Source: Pampus argenteus (Eukaryota; Chordata; Actinopteri; Scombriformes; Stromateidae). Taken from it: 64,000 nucleotides of DNA. Of this stretch, positions 27,101 to 38,712 are shown in pieces. Below the pieces are notes generated by a model, which saw only the letters and a program-made list of their open reading frames with translations, did no database searches and was not told the origin of the DNA. The stretch lies in NCBI GenBank assembly GCA_036937835.1, contig CM072880.1, positions 1,542,501 to 1,606,500 of the forward strand, read 5' to 3'. Both the position numbers and the translations under genes were made by a program. Within the stretch, counting starts at the first letter, position 1. Every line of letters starts with the position of its first letter.

Positions 27101-27852
27101 TAAAAGTACTAATACATCAGTGTAAAAATACTCCGGTACAAGTAAAAGACCTGCATGAAAAAATAAATCATACTGCAGTAAAAGTACAGTAAGTATTGGA
27201 GCTGGTTTCAACTACTTTATATACAGTTAGCTAGTTTAGTCCAGTGGTTTCCAACATAGGGGTCGGGGCCCTCCAAAGGGTCACCAGGGTCTTTATTGTG
27301 TTGGGTGTTAAAAGCTTCTTATATTATTCATTGAGTCAAATCTGAACAGTAACTAAAGCTGTCAGATAAATGTAGTGAAGTATGAAGTAGCATCACATGG
27401 AAATACTCAGGTAAAGTACAAGTACATGAAGATTGTATTCAAGTACTTTGTATTAGTGATCAGTGCTGGTGATCAATGAATGATGTTAACGTTCAGATTA
27501 AACATTTATAAACATTATTAATATTCATTTATGATAAATATAACAACAACTCCACATTATTTAACCGTGTTTAAATGTGGTTAGTTGGGTGTAACGTTGA
27601 TCTCCGGTGGAAGTGAAGCGGCTCTCCGGCTCCTCCGGGCCCGCAGTCATGTGCCGGCTGTCGGCGGCGCAGCACCGGCGACCGTTAACGTCCAGAAAAC
27701 ACGTTTCATTTCACCGACACGACCGACCGACGACCACCGACAAAACGTTAAAACGCTGTAAAATCAGTTAAACGGTCACTTACCAGAGAATGAAGGTCTT
27801 GTTTGGACAGGTGAGGCTGACCAAGCGTTGTACCAGACTCGTCGCCCGCCAT
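24115..27852 (-). CDS. eif2s3: Eukaryotic translation initiation factor 2 subunit gamma
   Basis: GTP-binding core of eIF2, which carries initiator Met-tRNA to the 40S ribosome. Minus-strand exons in order: 27784-27852, 26748-26811, 26531-26658, 26168-26289, 25980-26074, 25717-25875, 25364-25498, 25159-25253, 24904-25048, 24580-24749, 24299-24471, 24115-24178. Phases agree throughout; the product is 472 residues, the same length as human. Visible G motifs are GHVAHGKS (48-55), DCPGH (134-138) and NKID (190-193). The cysteine-bearing [10 protein letters not shown] insert and the C-terminal VDDD are intact. The start [15 protein letters not shown] matches the vertebrate N-terminus. Nothing is disrupted. 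The gene is head-to-head with klhl15, as on human Xp22. Confidence 0.98.
26438..26505 (+). repeat. Interspersed teleost repeat, family A
   Basis: It starts 'agctgcaacgatgagtcgat' and continues with 'acagaaaattaatcaccaac'. It lies in an eif2s3 intron. Confidence 0.55.
27070..27470 (+). mobile_element. Interspersed element, family B (hAT-like MITE?)
   Basis: This is the longest copy in the window, in eif2s3 intron 1. It contains 'tactgcagtaaaagtac', a central 'ccagtggtttccaacatagg' segment typical of hAT ends, and 'actcaggtaaagtacaagta'. A reversed part copy lies at 58034-58170. Coding capacity is absent. The class is inferred from motif resemblance only. Confidence 0.55.
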
Positions 27853-28960
27853 CTTGACTGAAAAGGGAATGAAGGAGGCGGCTCCGGTGAATGCCAGAAA
27901 AACCGATCAAACCGGCCGTTTATCTTTTCCTAAAGTTAGTTATCAATTCAAACCATAATTTCCCCTTTGACGTGTTAGTCAATAATATCGTATGTTTATA
28001 ACAAAATGTGTGGTATTGATTTATTTTTGCTGATTAATGGCAGACGTCGTCCGAGCAGCAGCAGCGGGGTCCTTTCACAACGGCTGATGCAATTCATTTA
28101 TGTTTTACCGTTAAACAAAGATCACGTGATGACAACACGTTGTTGTTGTTTACATGTTGTTAGTAAATGTTTATCACGGACACGGGAACCGTTAACGTTT
28201 TCTTACTCCAACAAGAAAAGAATAATAACCATGTGTCGGGTCCGTCGTCCTTTAGTGACGTCATATAAGGGCGTATTTGTAGTCCTGTTGTGTGGGGTTG
28301 TAGTCCCTTTTTTTTGTAATACATTTTTATTACGGCATTTTTGTCTTTTCCAAATACCAGATAAAAAGTGACTAAAAATATCAGAAAACACACACAGACT
28401 ACAACTTTAATACAGTCAATGTTGTGCTAACGTTTTACAGTTTGAACGGAGTCAAACTGAGTCAAACTGTAAAAGGATGAGGGATGTTTCACAGGGACAA
28501 AGTTTCCTGATGAATGAGCTGAACAGTTTGAAGCAGCTGAAATGTGCCAAAAAACACACGGAAAGTTGAAGAATATTGTTGCTTCACGTTTTGAGAGCTG
28601 TAAAACAGTAACAGAGCGAAGTGACACATCTTTGATATAAACGATCTTTGCTGCAGCGCGCTACGCCCTTCAGTTCCGCCCAAAAGGGAAATGACGCCGG
28701 CGCAGAAAATGGCGTCTGCAAAGCCAGTGGACCGCTGTGGTTTGTTACCCGTTTAATTTAGCGCTGAGCGGGGGGTCTCTTCGTCTGGCTGCTGGGCGAC
28801 ACTATGGCGGACCACCGCCGCCGGCCGCTTTCTTGACTCCGGAATTGAACCCGCAACTTCATGTCCGAAGGAGCCAGAGCTGCCTGGTCGAAGAGGGGTT
28901 GTGGGGATTCGCACCGCCGAGGTGAGACGACTGGATTTAGCCGCTAAGCTAAAGCTGTTC
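27640..28960. promoter_or_regulatory. Divergent promoter region, eif2s3 / klhl15
   Basis: CpG-rich sequence brackets the eif2s3 start (27640-27860) and a second CpG-rich block covers about 28650-29040. The genes point away from each other, with about 850 bp between the eif2s3 ATG and the first proposed klhl15 exon. I see no TATA box on either side; GC-rich, TATA-less initiation is the likely mode. Confidence 0.55.
28690..28921 (+). other. Candidate klhl15 5' non-coding exon 1 with a short upstream ORF
   Basis: A CpG-rich segment ends in a consensus donor (CCGAG followed by gtgaga at 28922). It carries an ATG at 28709 opening a 15-residue frame closed at 28754-28756. The left end is approximate. 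Assignment to klhl15 rests on orientation and position. Confidence 0.45.
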
Positions 28961-30046
28961 CCCGGATCGGGCTCAGCCGGATCCCCGTAGCTCCTGTCAC
29001 CACCTCCGAGAGTCGTGACAGTTAATGCGGCTGGTCAGGTAGCGAGCTGCGGGGAGGATTATAACCGTTAATTATATATCATGAGCTCCATCTGGAGCTG
29101 TTATATTCATCCTCTACATGTAGAGACACCGGAGCTGCAGGTGCAGCCTTTGTTTTGGGACATTAATGTGGACACGGACCGTCTCTGAGATGCACTAATT
29201 AGCCTTTTATCTGGTGTGTCTTTGGTTTTAGAGACAAATGTGACCCCGAGCCCCAAACTTTATTAAAAACAGTTAAAAAGTTAAAACAAAGAAAAAAACC
29301 ACAGAACCATAAAAACACATGTGGAGGTGAAAAATTAAAATTAAAAGTAAATAAACATTCAGTAAAGGGATGTGCCAGAAGTTTGTTTTATATTCAATAA
29401 AAACAAAATAATACAGAGGATGAAGAATAAATAAATAAATACATAAATAAATAAATAAAGGTGTACTGATCCTTTGTTATATTTTAATAGAGCTCAATAT
29501 CGATTAAATAAGGTAAAGTTTGGTTTTCTATTATTATATGAAATGTGTCAAAAGTAGTAAATAGTTAAATTAAAAAACATTTTAAAAACCATACGTGTCT
29601 ATTATAGTTTTTGTACATAGAAAGTTAGATCTTCACAGGATATTTTCTATGTAGGATTATAAGTGAGTCCTCTTTCATTTTATTGGGTAAAGGGCAGTTT
29701 CACAGTTTTTCTGTCTTAAAACAAGGAACCAAATGATCAGTGATCATGTGTTTGTTGCTGTAATCATCCTCCTGTTCATACTGACCATTAGATCCCTTCA
29801 TAATACACTTACAATGAAAGTGATGGAGACTAAACCCACAAACATGGATTTAAAGTTTATGTGAAGCTAATATGAAGCTTCAAATCCAGCAGATATGTTT
29901 CAACGTTACAGTGTTGAAGTCTCTGGGATGATGATGGTTGACTTTTTAATAAATATTACAGCTGATGTTGTTGTTGTTGTTTGTTTGTTTGCTCTTCTCT
30001 CCTCCTCTCTTATCTTATGCATCTTTTTTCTCGTCTTTTCTGTCAG

Positions 30047-30134
30047 AACCAGGGAAACATAAACACAGGAAATGCGAGCGGCCTCTTAGCGCTCAGCCAT
30101 CCAAGCCTGTGATCGTACGCCCGGGCTCCAAAAG
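30047..30134 (+). other. Candidate klhl15 5' non-coding exon
   Basis: A T-rich tract and acceptor (ctgtcag) precede 88 bases ending in AAAAG with donor gtacaa. The segment has no ATG-initiated frame continuing into klhl15. A similar acceptor/donor-bounded segment lies at 30972-31067. They are best read as optional 5' UTR exons. Confidence 0.35.
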
Positions 30135-30268
30135 GTACAAACTCCCACTTTACATCAGTGCACGTCCTTTTCTACGTTGGGATGTGTCACAATGCTGAAG
30201 TGTTTGTGATTGTTGTGGGCAGCATCTTATTCTGAAAGTCTGTGGTGTCACTGGCGGTTGTTATTCTG

Positions 30269-30335
30269 TAATATACATACAGAGACGTGTTAATATACAT
30301 ACAGAGACGTGTTAATATACATACAGAGACGTGTT
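30269..30335 (+). repeat. 22-bp tandem repeat, three copies
   Basis: The unit 'taatatacatacagagacgt' plus gt is repeated three times without mismatch, in the klhl15 upstream intron. Confidence 0.95.
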
Positions 30336-30539
30336 AATGACATGTTTGCGGTTTCCTTCCTCTCATATTTCTTTTCATGTACTGCTCATGCGGCCATTTT
30401 CAGTTGGAAACAGTTTCTTTGTTTATTAATTGGTTGTTTAATTAAAGTAATTTTATTACACCTTGACTCATTTCTATCAGTTATAACATAATTTCCCAGT
30501 TCGTTAGTAATAATACATCATTGCACAGGAACCTGTGGT

Positions 30540-30541
<2 letters not shown>

Positions 30542-30620
<79 letters not shown>
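30542..30620 (+). repeat. (CA)n microsatellite
   Basis: About 39 CA units in the klhl15 upstream region. Confidence 0.97.
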
Positions 30621-30623
<3 letters not shown>

Positions 30624-30829
30624 GACTCCAGCAGGTCAAAGTTTAAGCGTGAGGACTACAGTGTTTACAGTGTTTGTTGTTGTTGTTGTTGTTATTACCA
30701 ACATAAATGGACAAAACTACAGAAAAAAGACTGAAGTTGAAACAGATGAAAATAATAATTCAAACGTGAAATATTTTGTATTTAAATATAAGAAATGAAG
30801 ATAAAGAGTGAAAGTGAGATTGTCTAAAA

Positions 30830-30914
30830 TACACAATAAAGCCAAAAGTATGTAGACATAATCGCATATGGTTGTAATGTTCGGTTGTCCACATACTTTT
30901 GGCCATGTAGTGTA
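30830..30914. mobile_element. Tc1/mariner-type MITE
   Basis: An 85-bp imperfect palindrome. The ends 'gccaaaagtatgtagaca' and 'tgtccacatacttttggc' are inverted copies, bordered by TACAC on the left and GTGTA on the right. This is the signature of Tc1-like terminal inverted repeats in fish, here almost without internal sequence. Confidence 0.75.
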
Positions 30915-31652
30915 TGATTAAAGGTTTTTTTTTCCTACTGTTAATGCGGCGGTTGTGTTGGCTTTGTTCAGGTGATTGACGCTCAGAAAAAGGGGCTTTG
31001 ACCCAAGGGGCACTGTCCTCTGATTGGCTCGGACAGCCCCCTCTGACATGCCCGTGGCCAATCAGAGGTGAGTGTGCTGTGTGTGTGTGTGTGAGTGACT
31101 GTTTATGTGTTTGGTTTTTTTTGTGTTTCTTGTGTTAAATAAAGTTTTGTGTGTTCATGTTATTTTCTCTGTGTGAGAGTTTGTTTGACATGACGCCACA
31201 GTAGATGATTTCCTCTCCGTGTTTGTTGTTTTCCACTGACCTGACTGACAGCAGGGTTTTTCCCCAGCGTGAAACACACACAGTACGTTTCAGCTTGTTG
31301 GGATGCAGCAGCTGAAGTGTGGAGCTGTGAATGCTGAACGTCCTGTTGAAAGCTGTTCGTTCCCAGACTTCCTGTCTTCACTTGTGCCCGCTGGGGTCTT
31401 TTTTTCCTGAATAGTTTTTAACTCTAGTTCGTCCCTGCTTCAGACAGCTGCTCCCAACGTCTGTTTTTACCTTTTTATAGATGTGGTGTCTGTGAACATC
31501 CAGATCATCTAAACGTACAAAACGTCAAAGCACAACTGAACATTAGATCTTAAAGAATCTAAAAGTTGCCTTTTCACTTTTCACCTCTAGTTATCTGACG
31601 CTGCCGTGTCTCCATCCCTCCTGCTCCCTGCTCTCCTTCCCTCAGGTGTGTT

Positions 31653-31784
31653 ATGTCGGGGGCGGATGTGGAGGTGTACCTGTCCCAGGTGCATGATGGG
31701 AGCGTGTCGTCGGGCTTCCGGGCGCTGTACGAGGAGCGTCTGCTGCTGGATGTCACGCTGTTGATAGAGGAGCATCACTTCCAG

Positions 31785-31858
<74 letters not shown>

Positions 31859-34485
31859 GAAAACTAGAAACATGTCTTCTTGTAAACGTGGGTCCTCCTG
31901 CTGTACTTGCTCCTGCTTTAGGCCCATAAGGCGCTTCTGGCCACCCAGAGCGACTACTTCCGGGTCATGTTCACAGCTGACATGAGGGAGAGGGACCAGG
32001 ACAAGATCCACATGAAGGGGCTGACGGCAGCGGGCTTCGGCCACATCCTCCGGTTCATGTACTACGGCTCCCTGGAGCTCAGCATGCCCACCGTCCAGGA
32101 GATCCTACAGGTAACGCCACACATGTTGCTTCTGTGATCGTGGAACATACTGTCTACCTAGTATCACAGCGTCCTCCTTCTCTCTGTTCCTGTGCCGACA
32201 GGCGGCCATGTACGTCCAGCTGACGGAGGCGGTGGAGTTCTGCTGCTCCTTCCTGCTGGCTAAGATCTGTCTGGAGAACTGCGCTGAGGTCATGCGCCTC
32301 CTGGAGGACTTCAGCGTGGGAGTGGAGGGCGTCCAGGAGCAGCTCGATAACTTCCTACTTGATAACTTTGTCCCTCTCATGAGCCGACCCGACTTCCTGT
32401 CCTACCTCAGCCTGGAGAGACTGCAGGTTCGCTAACTGCAAAGCCAAACTGAGTCACCTACACTTTACATTACACTCGTCTTTAATCATCCTGCTGTAAT
32501 GTGGATATGAGTGTTGCAGGTTTTCATCACTTTGCTTTCAATTAGCAGACTCTTGAAGCTTTGTGTGTGTTGAGAAATGCCTGGAACAGTAAAACATTTA
32601 CATCCCAAACTCTAAAACTCAGCAAACATGTAAAATAAATGTAATTCACATCCGACTCCCAAACTTTGATGATGCTTCACACAGAATAGAAAGCGTTGAA
32701 GTGTACTGAACCAAAAAGGTGCAAACGTGGTTGCTGCTTCTGTCTACTAATCGATCGATTCATCTCTCTGAACCAGGCGTACCTGAACAGCGACGCTCTG
32801 AGTCGCTTCCCAGAAATCGAACTGTACGAAGCCGTGCAGGCGTGGCTGCGACACGACCGGCGGCGCTGGAGGCACACCGACACCATCGTCCAGTCCATCC
32901 GCTTCTGCCTCATGACTCCTGCCAACATCTTTGAGAAGGTGGGTGCAGTGTTTTCATCTGCCAGCAGACCCACATCGCTGCTGTTTAAACAGACGTGTTA
33001 ATATTAAATATTACATATATTACATATATCGGCTGCTTCCTCTTCCCCCTCACAGGTGAAGACGTCAGAGTTCTACCGTTACTCCAGACAGCTGAGGCAG
33101 GAAGTTGACCAGGCGCTCAGCTACTTCCATGATGTCAACCAGCAGCCTCTAGTGGAGACTCGCTCCAACCGCATCCGTTCCGTCCGCCCGCAGACCGCCG
33201 TCTTCAGGGGGATGATCGGTCACAGCATGGTCAACAGCAAGATCCTGCTGCTGCAGCGGCCCAAGGTGTCTGGTTGTTTGTCTGTTTGTTTGAGTTCCAG
33301 CCATAGGTCCCATGTATGTTACTGATGTTTCCTATTCTGATCCATCAGTTTCTATAATCTGAAATCAATCTTTGGGGTTCTGATCCCTCAGGTGTGGTGG
33401 GAGCTGGAGGGACCTCAGGTGCCGCTGCGGCCGGACTGCTTGGCTATCGTCAACAACTTTGCCTTCCTGCTGGGTGGAGAGGAGCTGGGGCCAGACGGGG
33501 AGTTTCACGCCTCCTCCAAGGTCTACCGCTACGACCCTCGGCAGAACTCGTGGCTACGCATGGCCGACATGTCGGTGCCCAGGTTAGAGGAGCCCAAAGT
33601 TGTTTCATTGTCACATTATGCTAATTTCAAGGTGATTTTGCAGATGCTCACAGACGTCTTGCCAGCTTTTCATTTAATAAAATATTCATTGATTGATGCA
33701 TATTCATGTTATTTGTGGTTTGCAGGTCAGAGTTTGCTGTGGGCGTCATCGGCAAATTTATTTATGCTGTGGCCGGCCGCACGCGAGACGAGACCTTCTA
33801 CTCCACCGAGCGCTACGACATCACAGAGGACCGCTGGGAGTTTGTGGACCCGTATCCTGTGAACAAGTACGGTCACGAGGGAACGGTCCTCAATGGTAAA
33901 CTGTACATCACCGGCGGCATCACCTCCTCGTCCACCTCCAAACAGGTGTGTGTGTTCGATCCAGGGCGGGAAGCGGGAGGTGGGGGAGGCGGAGGGAGCT
34001 CAGGCGGGTCGGACGCACACAGGACACGCGCCGGACGAGGCCCGCTGCTGCCCGGCACCCACGCCAGCTGCTGGGAGAACAAATCCAAAATGAACTACGC
34101 CCGTTGCTTCCACAAGATGATCTCGCACAACGGGAAGCTGTACGTGTTCGGAGGGGTGTGCGTGATCCTGCGGGCGTCCTTCGAGTCGCAGGGCTGCCCG
34201 TCCACCGAGGTGTACGACCCGGATACAGACGAGTGGACCATCCTCGCCTCCATGCCCATCGGGCGCAGCGGCCACGGGGTGGCCGTGCTGGACAGACAGA
34301 TCATGGTGCTGGGCGGCCTGTGTTACAACGGCCACTACAGTGACTCCATCCTCACCTTCGACCCCGACGAAAACAAGTGGAAGGAGGACGAGTATCCCAG
34401 GATGCCTTGCAAACTGGACGGTCTGCAGGTGTGCAGTCTGCACTTCCCAGAATATGTGCTGGAGCACGTCAGACGCTGCAGCTGA
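31653..34485 (+). CDS. klhl15: Kelch-like protein 15, CUL3 substrate adaptor
   Basis: BTB-BACK-kelch adaptor for CUL3 ubiquitin ligase; known mammalian targets include the PP2A B'-beta subunit. Coding exons: 31653-31784 (exon from 31646), 31922-32110, 32202-32426, 32777-32938, 33056-33265, 33392-33582, 33726-34485; phases agree, 622 residues. BTB lies at about 20-130 (LLLDVTLLIEEHHFQAHKAL), then BACK, then kelch repeats to the C-terminus. The SRFPEIELYEAVQAWLRHDR and KVWWELEGPQVPLRPDCLAI stretches are nearly identical to human KLHL15 (604 residues). Between kelch blades, residues about 450-485 form a Gly/Ser/Arg-rich insertion longer than and unlike the human linker. The exon 3 donor (CAG followed by gttcgc) is weak. 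A (CA)n tract follows the exon 1 donor. Confidence 0.97.
31787..31855 (+). repeat. (CA)n microsatellite adjoining the klhl15 exon 1 donor
   Basis: About 34 CA units begin three bases after the GT of the donor at 31785. Confidence 0.97.
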
Positions 34486-37400
34486 GGTCTGCTCCGCACC
34501 GAGCCTCCTTTTTATAGAAACTGGACTGGAGTCTCCTGCTGGGAGGTCAGGTGTTCACAGGTGGGAGGCTTTTAAACTAGAGACCGGCAGGTGAGGGAAA
34601 GATGGCCCACACAGGCCTTAACGAAGGAGCGTGGCGCGCTGAGACGTCACATGGTACCGTCAGCTCGAACATTTTCAGATTTAGCTTTCTCAGAAAATTT
34701 AAGAAAAATATCTGTGGGGCGAAAAAAAGGTTTCATTCAGCTGGTTTATGTTTGGACTGTGGTCAGTTTCCACCTACTGTATTTACTGTCCACGCAGGTT
34801 TGCTGCAGAAACGCACTGGAAGCATCAGATTCATCCAATCACAAATGAAACTTTATTTATTTTACACACTAGAAACACCAAGTTACGCCCCTCTACAACA
34901 AATCTGGTCTGAATTAGGTTTCGTTGCTGGTTTCATAGCAGCCATTGTCCTATTTAAAGGCAGACAAACATCCTGTATATCTTAACTCAAGTTACTCTTA
35001 CAAGTAGAAGCTAAAATATGACCAACGCTATTTAATAGAATTAAATAATGCCCTGTACGAAGCATACAGTCAGGTGTTTAAGCTAAATATTACCACTATG
35101 TTGTATAGTGTAGCTAATTTCATAGTGTGTCTCCGAATGCAGTGAAATGCAGAGAGAGGAGGCCAGTGAACAGATATATGACTGACGTTGAGGTACAGAC
35201 GCCGCTGCTCGTCACGTGATAAATTCAGTTTTGGCTTCCAGTGCGTTCCAGCTTTCAGTCCTAATTCTGCTGTTTACCCCCAGATATCCACCATGCTGTG
35301 TTCATGTTCATATATCATCACCGTGTTTCTCTGTCCTGTCTCCTTCCTCTGCGTCTTGGTGTGTGTGCGTGCGCGCGCGCGTGTGTGCGTGCGCGCGTGT
35401 GTGTGTGCGTGTGTGCGTGTGAGCTGCAAGATTTAGAGGAGAAAACACTACGTGGTACATGAGGTGTCATTCTTCATCCAGTGATGCTGACGATGGTGAT
35501 GATGTCATATGACGGTAGTGATGGGGACTTGAACACCGCAAAGTCAAAGGAAGTTGTGGTTTTCTTTTTTTTATTTTTTATTTTTAATGACATTCGGGAA
35601 AGAAAGATCTTCCTCTCAGAGCAGCTCGTATCGTCTCGTCACTGGCAGTGCTTTACTCACATTCCCTGCACTTTATTGGTTCTTATTGTGGCTCTCGGGT
35701 ATAAATGCAGTTTACCAGCGAACCGTTGCAACAAGCTGTGACGTTGCAGACATTAAAGGATAAAGCTTGATTTTCTGTATTTTTTAAATAGTGTGTTTTG
35801 GATCCAAACCAACAATTAACTGATGTATCTTCTTCCTCTGTTGTCCAAAAACTATTAAAAACACGTCAGAGAGTCACATGACTGCACTGGGTCACATGTT
35901 CCTTCAGCATGAGGAGTTTGGTCTTGTTTTCAGTCACGTTTTCAGTCTCCAGAGAGTAGTCCTGTGTACGGCAGACACCACTGAGCATGTGCAGAAACGT
36001 GCTTCTGTTTGCAGCTTCACTAGCTCGGCTGCAGCTAACGAGTATTTTCTCCATACTTGTAAATAGATCAGTTCATTGTTGGTTTGCATCCAAACATGAG
36101 CGTTAAAGTCAATAAGAATAATATAAAAGTATGTGCCAGAGTCTCCTGCACGTCGTTTACTGACGATAAGAAAAATCTAGAAACTCCTGAGCTTCATCGT
36201 TTTAACAAGTGTCTGAAATTAACTTCCTGGCTGAGGTGTGGAGGTGAATTGGGGGAAAAAAAAGAATTGTGCAGCTAGTTTTTCCACGTAAATTGGTCGA
36301 CCCATTTCATGTTTGTCATGTTTGAAACCAGGTTCTGTGTATATTTGAAGCTTTTATACAACCGACAGAGCTCAGTACAACCGAGGCATCGAGCTGTGAA
36401 CGACTCAAACAATAACCAGCCAGTGTTTCTGTCCACCAAAGGTCATTTTTACCAGCATTTATCAGTCAGCTGCGTTAATTTCAGACACTGAAACGCGACC
36501 AGAAGCGCTTCAGTCTTATCAGAAGTTGATTCAGTATAATATTTCTGCCGTCATGCTGCATGGAAGCAGTCCAGACCAGCTCCATGTGTCTCACATCTTC
36601 GTCTTTTCCACATATTTATTTCTCCTTTTTAATTTTATTTCAATGAGCCAACTGTGAAAAGGGCTAAAGCACACACTGATGCAGTTCCGTCTGTCCGCCG
36701 AGTATTTAAGTTATTTATTTTCTGGTATTGCTTTCACCGAGCTATGCAGTAACAGTAATAGGATTATTTATTATGACATTGTGAATCGTGTTGTTTTACC
36801 ACTTGTCTTCTTCTTCTCTCCTTGTTTCATCCTCCGCCGTCGGTTGTCTCCACCTCAGCAGCACCGCATGTGGCTGAATGAATGGATGCTTCTTTCTTCC
36901 AGTGTAAACTGACCAGATTGCCAAGAAGCAGGGTTCATAATTAACTAACATATAGTGGAAATATAAAAAGACCTTTTAGATAGATCTTGCAGATTAACAG
37001 GCACATTTTAAAGGAGAATACTGGTGTCATTTAAAACTGCAATGACTTTACATGTCCCTGTATGCAAACATTAACCAGGTGTTTCCTCGTTTCTTTAATA
37101 CAAACCTGTTTCATGTGTGTCATGTGTGTAAAACAAGAAACTCCAGTATTATCCTTTAATTCACTGTTTGTTGTACCGGCGACGTCTCTGTCACCCAAAC
37201 ACAGACGTCCTGAGCCGCAACGTCTTCGTTTGATTTCACCTGGTTTCTCATCTTAATGCATCTTTATTTACAAAGTGGGAAGAAATCGTTTAAAATTTAA
37301 AATACAAAACCAAACACCTGGTCAGCAGCAGCTAAATGACAACACAGAACGCTAATTAAAGGGAAATTAACTTTTTTTTAGCTTTCAGACTGTTTCATGT

Positions 37401-38640
37401 TTTTTAAAAATATTTTTATTATTATTAAATTCATTAAATCAGTTCATATTTTCCATTTTCAAATCACATTTCTTTTCTTTTGTTCATAAAATGTTATTTT
37501 CCAATCATGCACTTTTTTATCGAGTCACTTTTTCTTTCTTTCTTTTTATTTATTTATTTTTTATATCTGCTACCTTTTTTTAGTGTCACACACAGTTTTG
37601 ATGCGTTCAGGTCTGGCTGGGAAACGAGCCACTTCATCGTCATGATCATCACATCAGCCACTCTGCAGTCGTCTCACTGCTTCTCCTCCTCTCATGTTGC
37701 TGTTAAAAGAAGAAACGTGTAACTGATAAAGTACTTCTGTCCAGATCTGAGGCACATTCAGTCATAGCGCAGCATCCTTTAGTCCACCAGTCTTCAGCCT
37801 GTTAGTAGGAAAACAGAATAGAGGATTTAAAAAAAACAAAACAAAACAAAACATACCTTGCTACTACGACTGTATCCGAAAAAGAAAGTAAAAATCAGAT
37901 TAACATATCTTATAATCTGAGTAGAAACTCTTTGGAAACGATTTGTAACTTCTTTCCAGAAATAAATGTTCATATTGGTCGACTTTCAGCCGGAGTCCTG
38001 ACTGCTTTTGTGTCTGTGTGTGACTCAACTGAAGAGAGTCTGTGTGCTAATACTCACAGGAAAGTCTTTAAAATAATTGATTAGTTAATTTGTAAAAAAA
38101 AAAGATGTTAATGTTAATTTCCCACAATCCAACATGACTTCTTCAGTTTGTTTGTTCTTCTGACAGATATGTTTATTTACCAATGATTAAAAACAAATAA
38201 GCAAAAGCAGCAAATCTTCACAACTGAGAAGCTGAACCAGTGAATATTTAAATCAGTTTAGATTAATTTTCTGTCTTTTACTGCAGGTGTCAGTAATGAT
38301 GAAGGTTTAATATCTCGTTGCTTATATGCTTATAATGATAATGAACCCCATAAGGAATAATTATGGGGCCATTATTAACATATAAAAGAAAACTACAATT
38401 TTTTATCTTACGCTTAACTAATAACTCTTATTAGTTATTTTCTTCATGTTATATGTTGTGCAAATTAAATGCATTATTGTTATGATTATTATTAGAATTA
38501 ACAAGTTTGTTGTTTTTAAAAAAAATCAACTATAGATTTGTGAAAACTTATGTAAAAGTTTTAATTAAAGCTATAAAAGTTAAAACTTAACATCGAAGGA
38601 CCCAATATTTTTGTAGGAGGGTCGGATTTTGTCCACGGGC
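34486..38640 (+). other. klhl15 3' UTR and intergenic DNA
   Basis: No further gene is seen. The klhl15 3' UTR probably extends for kilobases; an AATAAA at about 37962-37967 is one candidate end, but this is uncertain. Inside lie an alternating purine-pyrimidine tract (35360-35420) and a degraded family A repeat (about 38090-38290). Short open frames show no homology that I recognise. Confidence 0.4.
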
Positions 38641-38653
38641 CTTGAATACACAA

Positions 38654-38665
38654 TGCGCATGCGCA
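38654..38665 (+). promoter_or_regulatory. NRF1 site (TGCGCATGCGCA) in the apoo promoter
   Basis: A perfect 12-bp palindrome matches the NRF1 consensus, 47 bases upstream of the apoo ATG. NRF1 is an established activator of nuclear genes for mitochondrial proteins, which fits a MICOS subunit. Confidence 0.75.
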
Positions 38666-38712
38666 TCCTCTCTCCGGCTTGCCGTAGAAAAGCGAAAGTC
38701 ATCTGGGTGAAA

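Noticed and set aside
33948..34467. Overlapping 131- and 155-residue frames in the last klhl15 exon
   Set aside because: GC-rich shadows of the conserved kelch coding sequence. The klhl15 frame is the only one with family similarity.
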